DNA of 64,000 bases from Adenophora triphylla var. japonica (Eukaryota; Streptophyta; Magnoliopsida; Asterales; Campanulaceae). Position 1 is the stretch's first letter; the number at the start of each line of letters is the position of its first letter. Positions 33,212 through 42,623 of this stretch are shown piece after piece. A program made the position numbers and the translations under genes. The stretch covers positions 186,001 to 250,000 of the forward strand of contig JAFEMH010000759.1 in NCBI GenBank assembly GCA_022495995.1, in the 5' to 3' direction. The notes beneath the pieces are model-generated. The model did not search any database and was not told where the DNA came from. It saw only the letters and a program-made list of their open reading frames with translations.

Positions 33212-33930
33212 ATATGGCGACTTCCCCAAAAATAGTCAGATCATAGGGTGACTTTCCAAAAACAGTCAGATCATAGGACGACTTCCCAAAAATAGTCAGA
33301 TCATAGGGTGACTTCCCAAAAACAGTCAGATCATAGGGCGAATTCCCAAAAATAGTCAGATCATAGGGTGACTTCCCAAAAACAGTCAGATCATAGGGCG
33401 ACTTCCCGAAAATAGTCAAACCATAGGGTGACTTCCCAAAAACAGTCAGATCATAGGGCGACTTCCCAAAAATAGTCAGATCATAGGGCGACTTCCCAAA
33501 AACAGTCAGATCATAGGGCGACTTCCCAAAAATAGTCAGATCTTAGGGCGACTTCCCAAAAATAGTCAAACCATAGGGCGACTTCCCGAAAATAGTCAAA
33601 CCATAGGGTGACTTCCCAAAAACAGTCAGATCATAGGGCGACTTCCCAAAAATAGTCAGATCATAGGGTGACTTCCCAAAAACAGTCAGATCATAGGGCG
33701 ACTTCCCAAAAATAGTCAGATCATAGGGTGACTTCCCAAAAACAGTCAGATCATAGGGCGACTTCCCGAAAATAGTCAAACCATAGGGTGACTTCCCAAA
33801 AACAGTCAGATCATAGGGCGACTTCCCAAAAATAGTCAGATCATAGGGTGACTTCCCAAAAATAGTCAAACCATAGGGCGAATTTCCAAAAATAGTCAAA
33901 CCATAGGGCGACTTCCCAAAAATAGTCATT
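33212..33930. repeat. Tandem array 3 of Element-B, 30-bp units in 60-bp dimers
   Basis: About 24 copies of a 30-bp unit containing GACTTCCCAAAAA(C/T)AGTC, with outlying copies at 32456-32545. Units with GGGTG...AACAGTC and units with GGGCG...AATAGTC alternate through most of the array, giving a 60-bp higher-order period. Minus-strand open frames repeating GKSPYDLTIF arise because 30 is a multiple of 3. Confidence 0.88.
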
Positions 33931-34085
33931 CCGGGGTCAAAGACCCGAACTACGATTGGCTTGATTCCCATTCGGGATACGTAGATAGCCTATCGCTAGG
34001 TTCAGCCACCCGATCACTCGATCATCCCGCCAAATATGGAGCCTTACTCTTATCGACGACCCCGCTTCCTTCGAAAGCACCGTCG

Positions 34086-34097
34086 CCGAGGGGCTAC
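34086..34097 (+). other. Element-B polypurine tract region
   Basis: CCGAGGGGCTAC lies directly before the 3' LTR. The GAGGGG core fits the plus-strand primer position, though the tract is impure. Confidence 0.5.
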
Positions 34098-35785
34098 TGT
34101 AAGTGCTCCAATTTGAGCTTGTTAGCACTTTTCGTTAGAAAATTAACGAAAGTTTTAACATTCCTAACATTTCTAACATTTCTAACATTTCTAACCAACC
34201 AAGGGTAAAGTGGGCATTGCCATTTAAAGTTAAACCAAGAAAGGAATCCTAAAAAGCAAAAGAAATGGAAAAAACCCGAATTGGTAAGTTGAAAACAACT
34301 TCGGCTTGAATTTTAAAAGATTATTCTTCCTGTCCAAAACCAAGACCGTAGCGGATGAACAAAGGCACGCGTCGAACCCATCCGCGCGGATCTCTTTGCT
34401 TCTCCCAGAGGGCTATAAATTGAGCCCTCCTCTCTCAGTCTAGACAACACAATTGGATCACAGCAACGAAACTCTGGCGAAATATAGAGAGAAAACAGTG
34501 GGAATCCCTAGATTGCCACCATTTTCTCTTGAATATTTCCCAATCTCACTCCAAACACAAATCCAAACACCAAACCTTGATACTCCTCAAGCCAAACACC
34601 AAATCTTGATACTCCTCAAGTCAAATTCCAATCCTAGGAAGATAGGGTGTCACCATTGGTAAAGCCCTCCTTCTCAAAACCCTAAAATCCTCTTTTAACT
34701 TCTTGATCATCTTGTTCTTCTTACTTGGATCTACTTGATGTCTAGTTTAACTTAAGTTTTGACCCAAGATGGTCATCTTGAAGTTCATCTTCATGAATGA
34801 CCATCTCAAATGGTCCACATTTTAAATCTTTAGTTGTTTTTTCTCTTTAAATTCATCTTTACAAAATATCCCCTTTCCCTTTGCAAAGGACATGTTTAAA
34901 CCCCATAAATTCCCCAAGGATGACTTGAATATGATAACCACTTAACAAAAAGTAGTGGTATCAAGTCTAGGGATGAAAATGGGGTGAACATAGATGCAAA
35001 TCCCCCAAAAATCACATTTTCCCTCAAGAACATCTTGCTGTCCAGTAGCATTGTTCTGAGACCTCAGTCCATTTTCCTATTTTTTGGACCCAGTAAAACT
35101 TGGAATTGGGTGTTGACTACAGAATACTTTTTGTAGCCAACATCCAGAGCTTTCCATAAATATTTTTATTTTATTTTTTAAGTGAGTAAAAATCCTTTTT
35201 TCAATTTTTCTTTTAGAGGCCAGTTCATCAGCTTCTGGAAATCCAGATTTCACATCTGAGATTTCCAGAAGGTTTTGACCCCTCAAATTACTTTAAAAAT
35301 GGAAATTTCCTTTTCAGAAACCCTATTTAGGGTGTTTTAAGCAACTTTTATTCTCGGACTTTCCCCAGATTCTGAGGTTTTGAAGCCTTTAAGTCCATTT
35401 CAAAGTCAAGGGTCAACTGCCTTCTTTCATTCTGGCAGAATTGCTTTTCAAATCCAAAAATCTCTTGAGTGCCAAGACTCAATCCAAAAATCATACCAAA
35501 AATCTTGGGGATTGTTCAAAGTCTTATAAAGAGTTCCCCATTTTTGTTTTTCTCAGTTTCAACTCATTTTGGTCAAAACACACACACACACACACAACAA
35601 AGGATTTCAAATGTTTGGAAGACTCATTTTGCGAGGCGCGCCGGGTGCACACTAACGTCCTTCCCGGCGCGTAACGTGACCTCCGAACCTAAATTTCTGA
35701 TCTCGGGCGTTTTTCAAAGTTTTGGCCCTTAAAACAAAAATGGCGTGGCGACTCCGTTTGATTTCAAAAAATCGGGTACATCACA
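34098..35785 (+). repeat. Element-B 3' LTR
   Basis: 1688 bp copy of 23369-25052, ending TACATCACA followed by the target duplicate CCTGT. It has the same palindrome (34380-34391), TATA box (34414-34421), CA tract and stem-loop (35637-35645 with 35663-35671). Confidence 0.9.
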
Positions 35786-36933
35786 CCTGTGTCGATCAAA
35801 ATCATGCTCGTTGTACAACCTTCTATCAACCCTGGAATTACCAGAACATGCTCCCTTGCAGCCATGTTGGTAGCTAGCTCGTCTGGATAAAAACTGATGA
35901 CTTCATCCCTGATGTAGCTTCTAGGTGGCACGTGAGGAGCTTTGGAGAGCTGGAAAATCTTGCCCTTCAAGGCAGTGTTGCTAGTTTGTTCGGTAATAAC
36001 TCCCGAATCTAACCGAGGTTGCCTTGGTTGAACTACACCCTCTGCAGTTCGTTCGCTTCCGCTAGGTCGAGCTCCCTTCACATACCTATCCAGCTTTCCA
36101 CTGTCGACCCACTTCTGAATGATACGTTTCAAACGGAAGCACTCCTCTGTAGTATGACTTGTATCCTTGTGGTAATCACAATACTTGATGTTATCCCTTC
36201 TGAACTTATTTCCTGGGTTCATTGGGGCAGGTGGGCCTAGGTCGACAGTGTTCATGATTTCTGTGCGACTTACGATCAATGGGGTGAAATTCTCAGGCAC
36301 TCTCTCAGTCGCCCTTGTTCTATTCTTCCCGTTTTTGTTGTTGCTACCATTCTTTGCTTGGTCGCCTTTGTTGGATCCTCCAGCTTCGGGCTGCTTTGAA
36401 CCCTTCTCTTTCTCTTTCTCTTTCTCTTTCTTTTTCTCTTTTCTCTCTTCAGCTATGGCCACATTGTAGGCCCTTTCAAATAGCTCCTGCCTGGTCTTCA
36501 CACTCCTGACCTGCAGCTCGTAGTCTAGGTCAGGAGAGAAAACTCCATTCCTGAAACAGTTTATTACCTCCCTGTCTGTTAGGTCCTCCTCGATCTGGTC
36601 GACCATCTCCTTGAACTTAGTGAAGTAGCTCATGGAGCTCTCAGTTTTTCCCTGCGTCAGATTGTTTAAGTCAGTGACCGTCTTCTTTCTGGCCCCAGCT
36701 GTCGAGAAACGATCTAGAAATTTCCTCCTCATGTACTCCCACGAGGTAACATAACCCGACGTTAAACCACAGAACCAAGTCAGTGTTGTACATGTGAAGG
36801 TGTTGTTTAGTGCCTTGCACAGCACATCATCCTCGGAGGAGACCAAACACATGGTGGCCTCAAAGTGTTGCATATGGTTCAGGGCGTTGGTCGCACCTGA
36901 ATACTTGTCGAGAGAAGGTAGCTTGAAACCCAC
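35786..36933 (-). pseudogene. Gypsy-A gag core, nucleocapsid and protease N-terminal half
   Basis: On the minus strand: LPSLDKYSGATNALNHMQHF and WEYMRRKFLDRFS (Ty3-type gag core), a KEKEKEKEK charged stretch, then CDYHKDTSHTTEEC, the CX2H...C knuckle variant seen in Tat gag. It ends MILIDTG, the retropepsin active site, where Element-B is inserted. The target duplicate falls on the active-site codons. An in-frame TGA upstream (about 36937) separates it from the previous gag segment. Confidence 0.87.
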
Positions 36934-36939
36934 AGGAGG

Positions 36940-37476
36940 TCATAGCTCGAGCAATTCTTTGGACAATGGATGAAGAGTATTGTAGTTTCGTTCGCCCTTT
37001 CCATCATCCTCCCTCCTGTCATTCTCCATTTTCTCCAGTCTCCTTCTCAAATTTAACATCTCCCTTGCATCCGGGTTGTCATCCCTTTGATAGGAGACAT
37101 GATTCGATCTCTGCCTCTCCTTCTGGTGAGGCTCCCTGTGAGAGTAGGCCCTATGCCTTTCACTTCTGGGTGGAGTTACTTCTCTACCTTTTCTGTCCCT
37201 GTGAGAGTGCGACCTAACTGACCTGACAGGCAACCTTCGCCTATTCCTCTCTCAGTGTGATTGCGACATCTCCGTTCTGGCAGGCGACCTACACCTATTT
37301 CTCTCGTCTTCCCTTTGTCGCCTCAATTCAGATTCCGCCTCCTGCTCCCTATTACGGTTGAGACGACTTCTCAGGTCGTTACTTGGGATAGATATGTGGG
37401 AACGAACATGCTGTACAATCCTCTGCTGCTCGTCATTCTGGCGAGCACTTCCATTCTGTCTAGCACTTCCAGCAGG
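36940..37476 (-). pseudogene. Gypsy-A gag, arginine-rich middle segment
   Basis: Read through on the minus strand this links the N-terminal and core gag. The clearest part (36940-37233) is rich in Arg/Ser/His (HRDRKGREV, RRRLEKMENDRRED), suiting an RNA-binding, partly coiled-coil region. A stop at about 37252 and another at 36940 break the frame, both at codons that one C-to-T change from CGA could produce. Confidence 0.7.
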
Positions 37477-37917
37477 CTACCTGTGGGAGGTAGCCGAAGG
37501 AGCAGGTCGCTGAGATCCTCCATCACCCTTAGGAGACTCAGGCAACTCAAGTAACTCATCATGAACGTCCAACAAGCCTTGCAGCAACCTAGCACGCTTC
37601 AACAACATTTCTTTCCTGCTAGGGTGATTAGTTGAGGGACCTGTGTTGTCGCCTGCAACTGTTCGACCTACCAGTTGCCGCTTTGTCTGTGGCTGGGTTT
37701 CTGCTTCGGGCATAGGCCTCTTTTGTTGCCTCCTATTATCAGGCAACCCAGTTCCATCGGCAACGCTATAGGAGCGTGTCGCCCTCCTAGCATGGCGCTG
37801 TTGTGGGGGAGGAGGCAAGTTAGCGTTCCGATTTCCGGCGCCGGCATTCGCATTCTGACCGGCGTTTCCTTGATTAATCTCATCTGAGGCATCTGAAACA
37901 TGACCGTCTGAAGCCAT
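37477..37917 (-). pseudogene. Gypsy-A gag N-terminus
   Basis: 146 residues from ATG at 37917, 35 bases downstream of the primer site on the minus strand. It is low-complexity, Asn/Gly/Pro/Gln-rich (NANAGAGNRNANLPPPPQQR), followed by a Leu-rich helix (LLKRARLLQGLLDVHDELLEL). Such unstructured N-termini are common in Tat gag. A premature TAG ends it. Confidence 0.72.
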
Positions 37918-37951
37918 TACAATAGTGTGAGAAAAGTTTTGAGGTCAAAAA

Positions 37952-37977
37952 GGGTTTGATTCCCGGCAATGGTACCA
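37952..37977 (-). other. Gypsy-A primer-binding site (tRNA-Asp-like)
   Basis: On the minus strand TGGTACCATTGCCGGGAATC resembles the TGGCGCCGTTGCCGGGGATC-type primer site used by Athila/Tat elements (complement of the tRNA-Asp 3' end). The few mismatches are C-to-T and G-to-A differences, consistent with decay. Confidence 0.7.
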
Positions 37978-37980
37978 AAC

Positions 37981-38661
37981 TGATGCTGCAGGAATCGTGC
38001 CGTTATCAATCTCTGTCCAGCCGAAAGATTAATCACCTAGCTTTTGACCTGAAAAAAGAACCCACGACTAGCCGAAATGGTCTCCAGCGAAGACCCTCGG
38101 GCGTGAGAGTAAGTACGGTGATATGAGAGCTGATAATACTATAATGAACAATGTATTCAGAATAATAAAATAGCAATTACCTTTGAACGGTTGAGTTTGT
38201 GTAGTATTTATAGGCGTTGTAAGAGTTGTAATTGTGGTAGGATTGTATCAAATTCATTGAATCATGGATCAGATTTGTTTAAGAGATCGTGTCCATATAT
38301 AACTCCTGATTTGTAGAACTTTTGTTATGGAAAGAATTGTCGGTGTAGTAAGACTCTGTAGGTCGACGTGCGCTTTAGTAGGTCGAGGTCGCCTGCATGG
38401 ATCTAGGTCGACCCGACTGGATGATGCATCTGGGTCATGCCCGTATAGGAGATGTGGATCCTATTCGGACAAAGCCAGGTAGGGACTAAGGAGGTCGGAC
38501 GATGAGCTAGGTCGACTGATCTTGGTTGATGGGCTTTGGGCCTTATAATAATTGGGCCGACCCACTAAGAATGTCGGGGCAATAATGTCTGTAAAACTGG
38601 GCTTGATCGTTGGTCCTAGCCCGTCACTTTTATTTCGTTCACGATACATAAATGTGATACA
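37981..38661 (-). repeat. Gypsy-A 5' LTR (right end uncertain)
   Basis: The inner border follows from the primer site (CTGCAGCATCA|GTT|TGGTACC on the minus strand). The outer border is a guess from GATACA at 38648 or 38661, since no second LTR is present. It contains a minus-strand TATA box and AGGTCG/GGTCGA words that recur through Gypsy-A. Confidence 0.55.
38205..38212 (-). promoter_or_regulatory. TATA box of the Gypsy-A LTR
   Basis: TATAAATA on the minus strand, within CCTATAAATACTACACAAAC, a typical plant TATA context followed by a CA-rich start region. It would drive gag-pol. Confidence 0.6.
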
Positions 38662-39801
38662 GGTAATCTCATCTCATCTCGTATCCTCAGGAATTATTTG
38701 TGATGTTCTTTTTATATATATTTGTGGTGCTTACTTTTAGCAACGCGAAGAGTGCAAAGTGCAATTCATAGAAATCATTTTTAATATTAAGGTCCATATT
38801 ATTATATACATTATCTTACATCGAGAATTGATAAATCATGCATATAACATATAAATATTTTGGTTCACTCCTTTAACATCAATTGGTTTTAAATGGAATC
38901 TTAGACTTTAAGACATATAAATAGAGATGGCCATTTAGCGAACCGGATCGGCTAACCGGCCGGTTTTGAACCGGTAAAAATCGTGAAAAATCAGTCAACC
39001 CGGTTGAATCGGACCGGCTTAATTGAAACTGGGTTTTTGGCGGGTCAGTTATGGTTAGGAGGTAAGGGAACCGGTATAACCGCAGGTTAAAACCGACGGT
39101 TAAACCGCCGATTGAACCAGTAATATTTGGAATTCAAACGGTCATATGACCGTTGGGCACTTGGGCATTGGGCATTTGGGCTGGGCTCATGACCGTTAGG
39201 CGGCTAGGCCTCAACGGCTACTTCCTCCGGCCGGTGCCCTCCTCATGTGGCCTCCTGCCCCTCCTGGCCTGCCTGCTTGTGCGCCTGTCCCCCCCCCCCC
39301 TTTCCAGTTAGTTAGTAACGGATTTAACCAAAAAATAAATAAAATTTTTTGACTAATTAAAACTAACTATAAGTATCACCTCCTTCTTCCCATTTTATTT
39401 TCACATTATTTCTCTCTACTCTTTCCCTTCTACTCTCAAATATTCACATATTCTCTTACTCTCATCTAATTTCCAGTTAAATATTACCTCATTTTCATTT
39501 AGTTTTCTAACGAAATTAGTGTTTTTCTTCATTTTCATCCATTTTTAAGCTAGATTTCATTTTCAATCTTCATTTTTTCTAACCTTAATAGCTTCAAACC
39601 AAAGAAGAATCAATTTAGGCGAGAAACATGTGGTTCTTCCTCCCCCAACGATGATTTTGATTATCAAAATAAAAATATCCAACAAAGTGAGGAAGAAGAA
39701 GTTGTTGAAATTGAAAGTGGTGGTAGTAGGAGTTAGAAACATATTTAACTACCAACTTTGGTCCTTCTAGGGGTTCATCTTCATCATCATCAAACATTCC
39801 C

Positions 39802-40176
39802 GTGGAGTTAGAAATATATTTCACTATCAACTTTGAATTAAATCAAGACCCAAATTCAAATGAATTTGATGTTTTACAATGGTGGTCAAGAATGAAAGAA
39901 ATTTATCATATACTTTCAATAGTTATAAAAGAAGTCTTAGCCTCTCCCGCTTCAACGTTGGCGCTTGAATCGACATTTAGGGTTGGAGGAAATGTTTTGG
40001 ATGAAAGACGTTCCCAACTAACTAGTGAAAACTTTGAACATCAACTCTTCTTGGTGATTGGGTTAGAGCGAAAAAAAGGCAACAAGACTTGCCTTATGAA
40101 TGAAGAGGATCGTTTATTATCGGATCCAAAATATCAATACGATGTCGAGGACTCCACGAAAAGTAGTGATGATTGA
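39802..40176 (+). pseudogene. hAT transposase C-terminal dimerisation domain remnant
   Basis: 124 residues: FDVLQWWSRMKEIYHILSIVIKEVL, then SPASTLALESTFRVGG, VLDERRSQLTSENFEHQLFL is the hAT C-terminal dimerisation pattern (WW...YP-LS..A...L..P.S....ES.FS.GG..L...R..L). The element's transposase would excise and move it; the DDE and BED-finger parts are absent. Upstream Ser/Asp/Glu-rich coding (39620-39740) may be the transposase N-terminus joined across the deletion. GGAGTTAGAAA(T/C)ATATTT occurs twice (near 39729 and 39804). Confidence 0.75.
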
Positions 40177-40406
40177 TGAATGAATGATGTTTTACATTAA
40201 TTTTTATTTTAATTAGATTAGTTTGGACTTTAGATTAGATTTATTTTTATTTAATTGTAATAGTTAGGTTGAAGTAAAGGCTCCTAAATGTCCCCCCTTA
40301 TTTATAAAAGGGTAAGGTTGGTTGTCCCCCTCTATGTATTTTTATTTTAATTAATAAAATTTAAGGGTACCGTCCCTTTTTTCTTTTATATACTTTCGTT
40401 TCTTTT

Positions 40407-41000
40407 TAAAAAATTAAGTTTTATTTCTTTCAAAATTCTTAACTTTTTTATATAACTTTTTGCAAAAAAATTCAGGACTAACCAACATCTAAAATAGTTT
40501 TTTTTATCAAAAAAAATTGGAAAAAAAATATGTTAATATACAGTATAGAACTTAACAGAAACTATTAAAAAGTTAACTATTTTTCAAAAAATTGTTAAAA
40601 AGTTAACTTTTTTATTCAAAAACTGATAGAAATTTAACTTTTTTTGTAACTGTTTTTAATTCTGTTAAAAATTTCTTTTAAAAGCCTAATTTGAAAAAAA
40701 AAAAAGTTAAGTTTTATTTTTTTCAAAATTCATAATTTTTTTATATAACTTTTTGCAAAAAAAATCAGGACTAACCAACATCTAAAATAGTCTTCTTTAT
40801 CAAAAAAAAATTGAAAAAATAATAAAATGTTAATATATAGTATAGAACTTAACAGAAACTGTTAAAAAGTTAACTGTTTTTTTTTTCAAAAAGTGTTAAA
40901 AAGTTAACTTTTTTATTCAAAAAATGTTAGAAAAAAAACTTTTTTCATAACTGTTTTTAATTATGTTAAAAATTTCTTTTAAAAACCTAATTTGAAAAAA
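40407..41000. repeat. Tandem duplication of about 292 bp inside the hAT element
   Basis: TTAAGTTTTATTTCTTTCAA through AAAAGCCTAATTTGAAAAAA is repeated as two diverged copies (about 40411-40700 and 40703-41000), both with GGACTAACCAACATCTAAAA. It is AT-rich and non-coding, beside the right subterminal motifs. Confidence 0.75.
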
Positions 41001-41136
41001 AATATAAAAAATAACAAAAAATAACGGTTAACCGGTCTAATCGAAAAACGTAACCGGATTAGGCGGTTAACCGGTTCGGTTTCGGCTCTGATTTTTCAAG
41101 ATTTAAACCGCCGATTAATCGAACCGGCCACCTCTA

Positions 41137-41707
41137 CATATAACAAAATTAAATGAATTTTATAGTATTTTAAAATGACTTTTTTATGATAGACTATGTA
41201 TTGATAAAAAACAATTGTTTTATTTTTTTTAAAAAAAAGGCCGGCCTTGGCCAAAGTCGACCAAGGCGACCGCATTATGCCTACAGAAAATTGTTGGTAT
41301 CGGGGTCCCAGATCTCTTACCTCAATACTATTAATAGACCCTAATTTTGATTTTAAATGTTAAACCAACCAACAAAATATCAATGTCTGAAATGATTAAC
41401 TCAACATTCCAAATGCACATCCACTAACTTTTAATTTTGTTAAACGGTACTTCATCCTTCCATTTGAAATTAAACAAATTTTCATTTTAATCGTCTCAGA
41501 AATTAAGTCCAAAATGGTTATGAGCCATAACCAAGACTTTTACTTTTGTGTTTTGATTCACGTTTTGGCTTTTAAATATGTTATAAAAACATGTTTGAAT
41601 TGATATATTGTAAAAATATATTTCGTTTTCATCGGAACAAAAGGCTCATTTATACAAATATTGTGTTGATTTTTCGGAAATCTTTCATTTTTTAAAGAAA
41701 AACCATA
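41137..41707. other. AT-rich intergenic DNA, nothing recognised
   Basis: No gene, repeat family or element end could be supported. GGCCGGCCTTGGCC at about 41240 is a short GC-rich patch that could be a transposon-end relic. Confidence 0.5.
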
Positions 41708-42413
41708 CTCCCTCCTCCCAGACCGAGGGTCCTGGGGTTGAATTTTACGTTTTTTAAGAAAAAATTTAAAAAATGAATAAAGAATTGTAAGTAGGTAAAA
41801 TATTAGAGGAGGGAGAATGTAAAAGTTAAATGTGGAATATGGAATAGTAGTTAATGATTGATTTTTTTGAAAGTGGGTAGAATATTAGAGGAGAGAGAAT
41901 GTAAAATTTAAATGTGGGATAGGGAATAGTAGTTAATGATTGATTTTTTTGTAAATATGTTAACATTATCTATAGTATAAATTAAACCCCTCCGTGAACA
42001 GTTCTATGAACAGTTTCGAAGGGGTTTTTCCCTATTTTGCCCTCATTATTTAGTCTGTTTTCTATTTTGCCCTTAATTTGTGCTAAAATTTTGGGTTTGG
42101 GCTAAGACTTTAGATTTGGGCTAAGAGTGGACTTTAGGAGGGTTTACTTAAATTAATTAACTGATTTTTTTATTTTTTTTAAATAAAAAAAAAATTAATT
42201 TGAAACAAAAAAAAAAAAAACACACCCGTGTCCGTGTCCTTGGACACGGGCATATGTACTAGTAATGGTATAATTAATGGTTTTTTGTAAATATATTTAA
42301 ATTATAAGGGTAGAAATATATTCAAAACTTGCCATTTATTTATGAAATGGATTTTTGAAGTGAGCCGGATCAAATGGAAAAGTGGAATCGTAAGTTAAGT
42401 GGGACGGAGGGAG
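41708..42413. mobile_element. Stowaway-type MITE interrupted by a Helitron
   Basis: Left end CTCCCTCCTCCCAGACC (slightly diverged), right end GGGACGGAGGGAG, TA at 41706-41707 and 42414-42415. A segment with AATAGTAGTTAATGATTGAT is duplicated (about 41845 and 41925). The middle is occupied by the element at 41969-42262. Confidence 0.65.
41969..42262 (+). mobile_element. Short non-autonomous Helitron
   Basis: Starts TCTATAGTATAAATTAAACC directly after A and ends CTAG directly before T, the A/T insertion pattern of Helitrons, without target duplication. A 9-bp perfect hairpin (CCCGTGTCC 42225-42233, GGACACGGG 42242-42250) lies 8 bases before the CTAG end, the hallmark 3' structure. At 294 bp it encodes nothing and depends on a RepHel protein elsewhere. 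Confidence 0.8.
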
Positions 42414-42445
42414 TAGTTTATAAAACAAAGGCCTTGAAAAAAGTA

Positions 42446-42623
42446 CTCCCTTCGTCCCTAAAAGATTGTCATGTTGTACATTTTGCAATTATTAAGGAAG
42501 AGCTTCACCTTCTTGTACCTTAGTAAATTTGCACTAGCATTCATGCCTAAGTTTAAAAATGGGACATACTTTTTGAAACAAGTCAAAATGACAAATGGGA
42601 CAATCTTTCAGGAACGGAGGGAG
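42446..42623. mobile_element. Stowaway-type MITE
   Basis: CTCCCTTCGTCCCTAAAAGA and TCTTTCAGGAACGGAGGGAG form long terminal inverted repeats with TA on both sides (42444-42445, 42624-42625). 178 bp, close to the typical size, non-coding. Confidence 0.8.

Larger units (their letters stand above)
23369..35785 (+). mobile_element. Element-B: gag-only Tat/Ogre-like LTR element (TR-GAG type) with three tandem arrays
   Basis: Long LTRs (23369-25052 and 34098-35785) start TGTAAGTGCTCC and end TACATCACA, flanked by CCTGT (23364-23368, 35786-35790). The primer site TGGCGACTCCGCTGGGGA, known from Ogre/Tat-type elements, follows. The internal region has decayed gag (26423-28570) but no protease, RT, RNase H or integrase anywhere in the 9 kb, so it is non-autonomous. 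Its 3' part holds three unrelated tandem arrays. It lies in opposite orientation to its host, Gypsy-A. Confidence 0.88.
12925..38661 (-). mobile_element. Gypsy-A: Tat-lineage Ty3/gypsy retrotransposon, minus strand, interrupted twice
   Basis: Read on the minus strand the order is 5' LTR (about 37981-38661), primer site, gag, protease, RT, RNase H, archaeal-type RNase H, integrase, tandem repeats, then an antisense ORF. The second RNase H and an antisense extra ORF are known marks of the plant Tat lineage. A solo LTR (19988-22211) and Element-B (23369-35785) interrupt it; removing both leaves about 11 kb. No 3' LTR is visible at the left: Gypsy-A sequence abuts the LINE tail at 12924, so that end is deleted or truncated. 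The right LTR boundary is uncertain without a second copy. Confidence 0.85.
38922..41136 (+). mobile_element. hAT-family DNA transposon, internally deleted
   Basis: The ends TAGAGATGGCCA and (reverse complement) TAGAGGTGGCCG form imperfect terminal inverted repeats, flanked by CATATAAA and CATATAAC, an 8-bp target duplication with one mismatch. Both sub-termini are crowded with CCGGTT/AACCGG motifs, as expected of transposase binding sites. The interior keeps the hAT dimerisation domain coding end and a 3' untranslated region but lacks the catalytic domain. A run of 13 C (about 39290) and a duplicated segment (40407-41000) lie inside. Confidence 0.82.

Noticed and set aside
31670..33930. Possible CRISPR-like array (regular short repeats)
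   Set aside because: Units are contiguous with no unique spacers, in a plant LTR element; they are ordinary tandem repeats.
33138..33971. Minus-strand frames repeating a GKSPYDLTIF decapeptide
   Set aside because: The 30-bp unit is a multiple of three without a stop, so any array stays open. No start context or unique sequence supports a gene.
36019..37554. Plus-strand frames opposite Gypsy-A gag
   Set aside because: They are shadow frames of the minus-strand gag with no recognisable domain.
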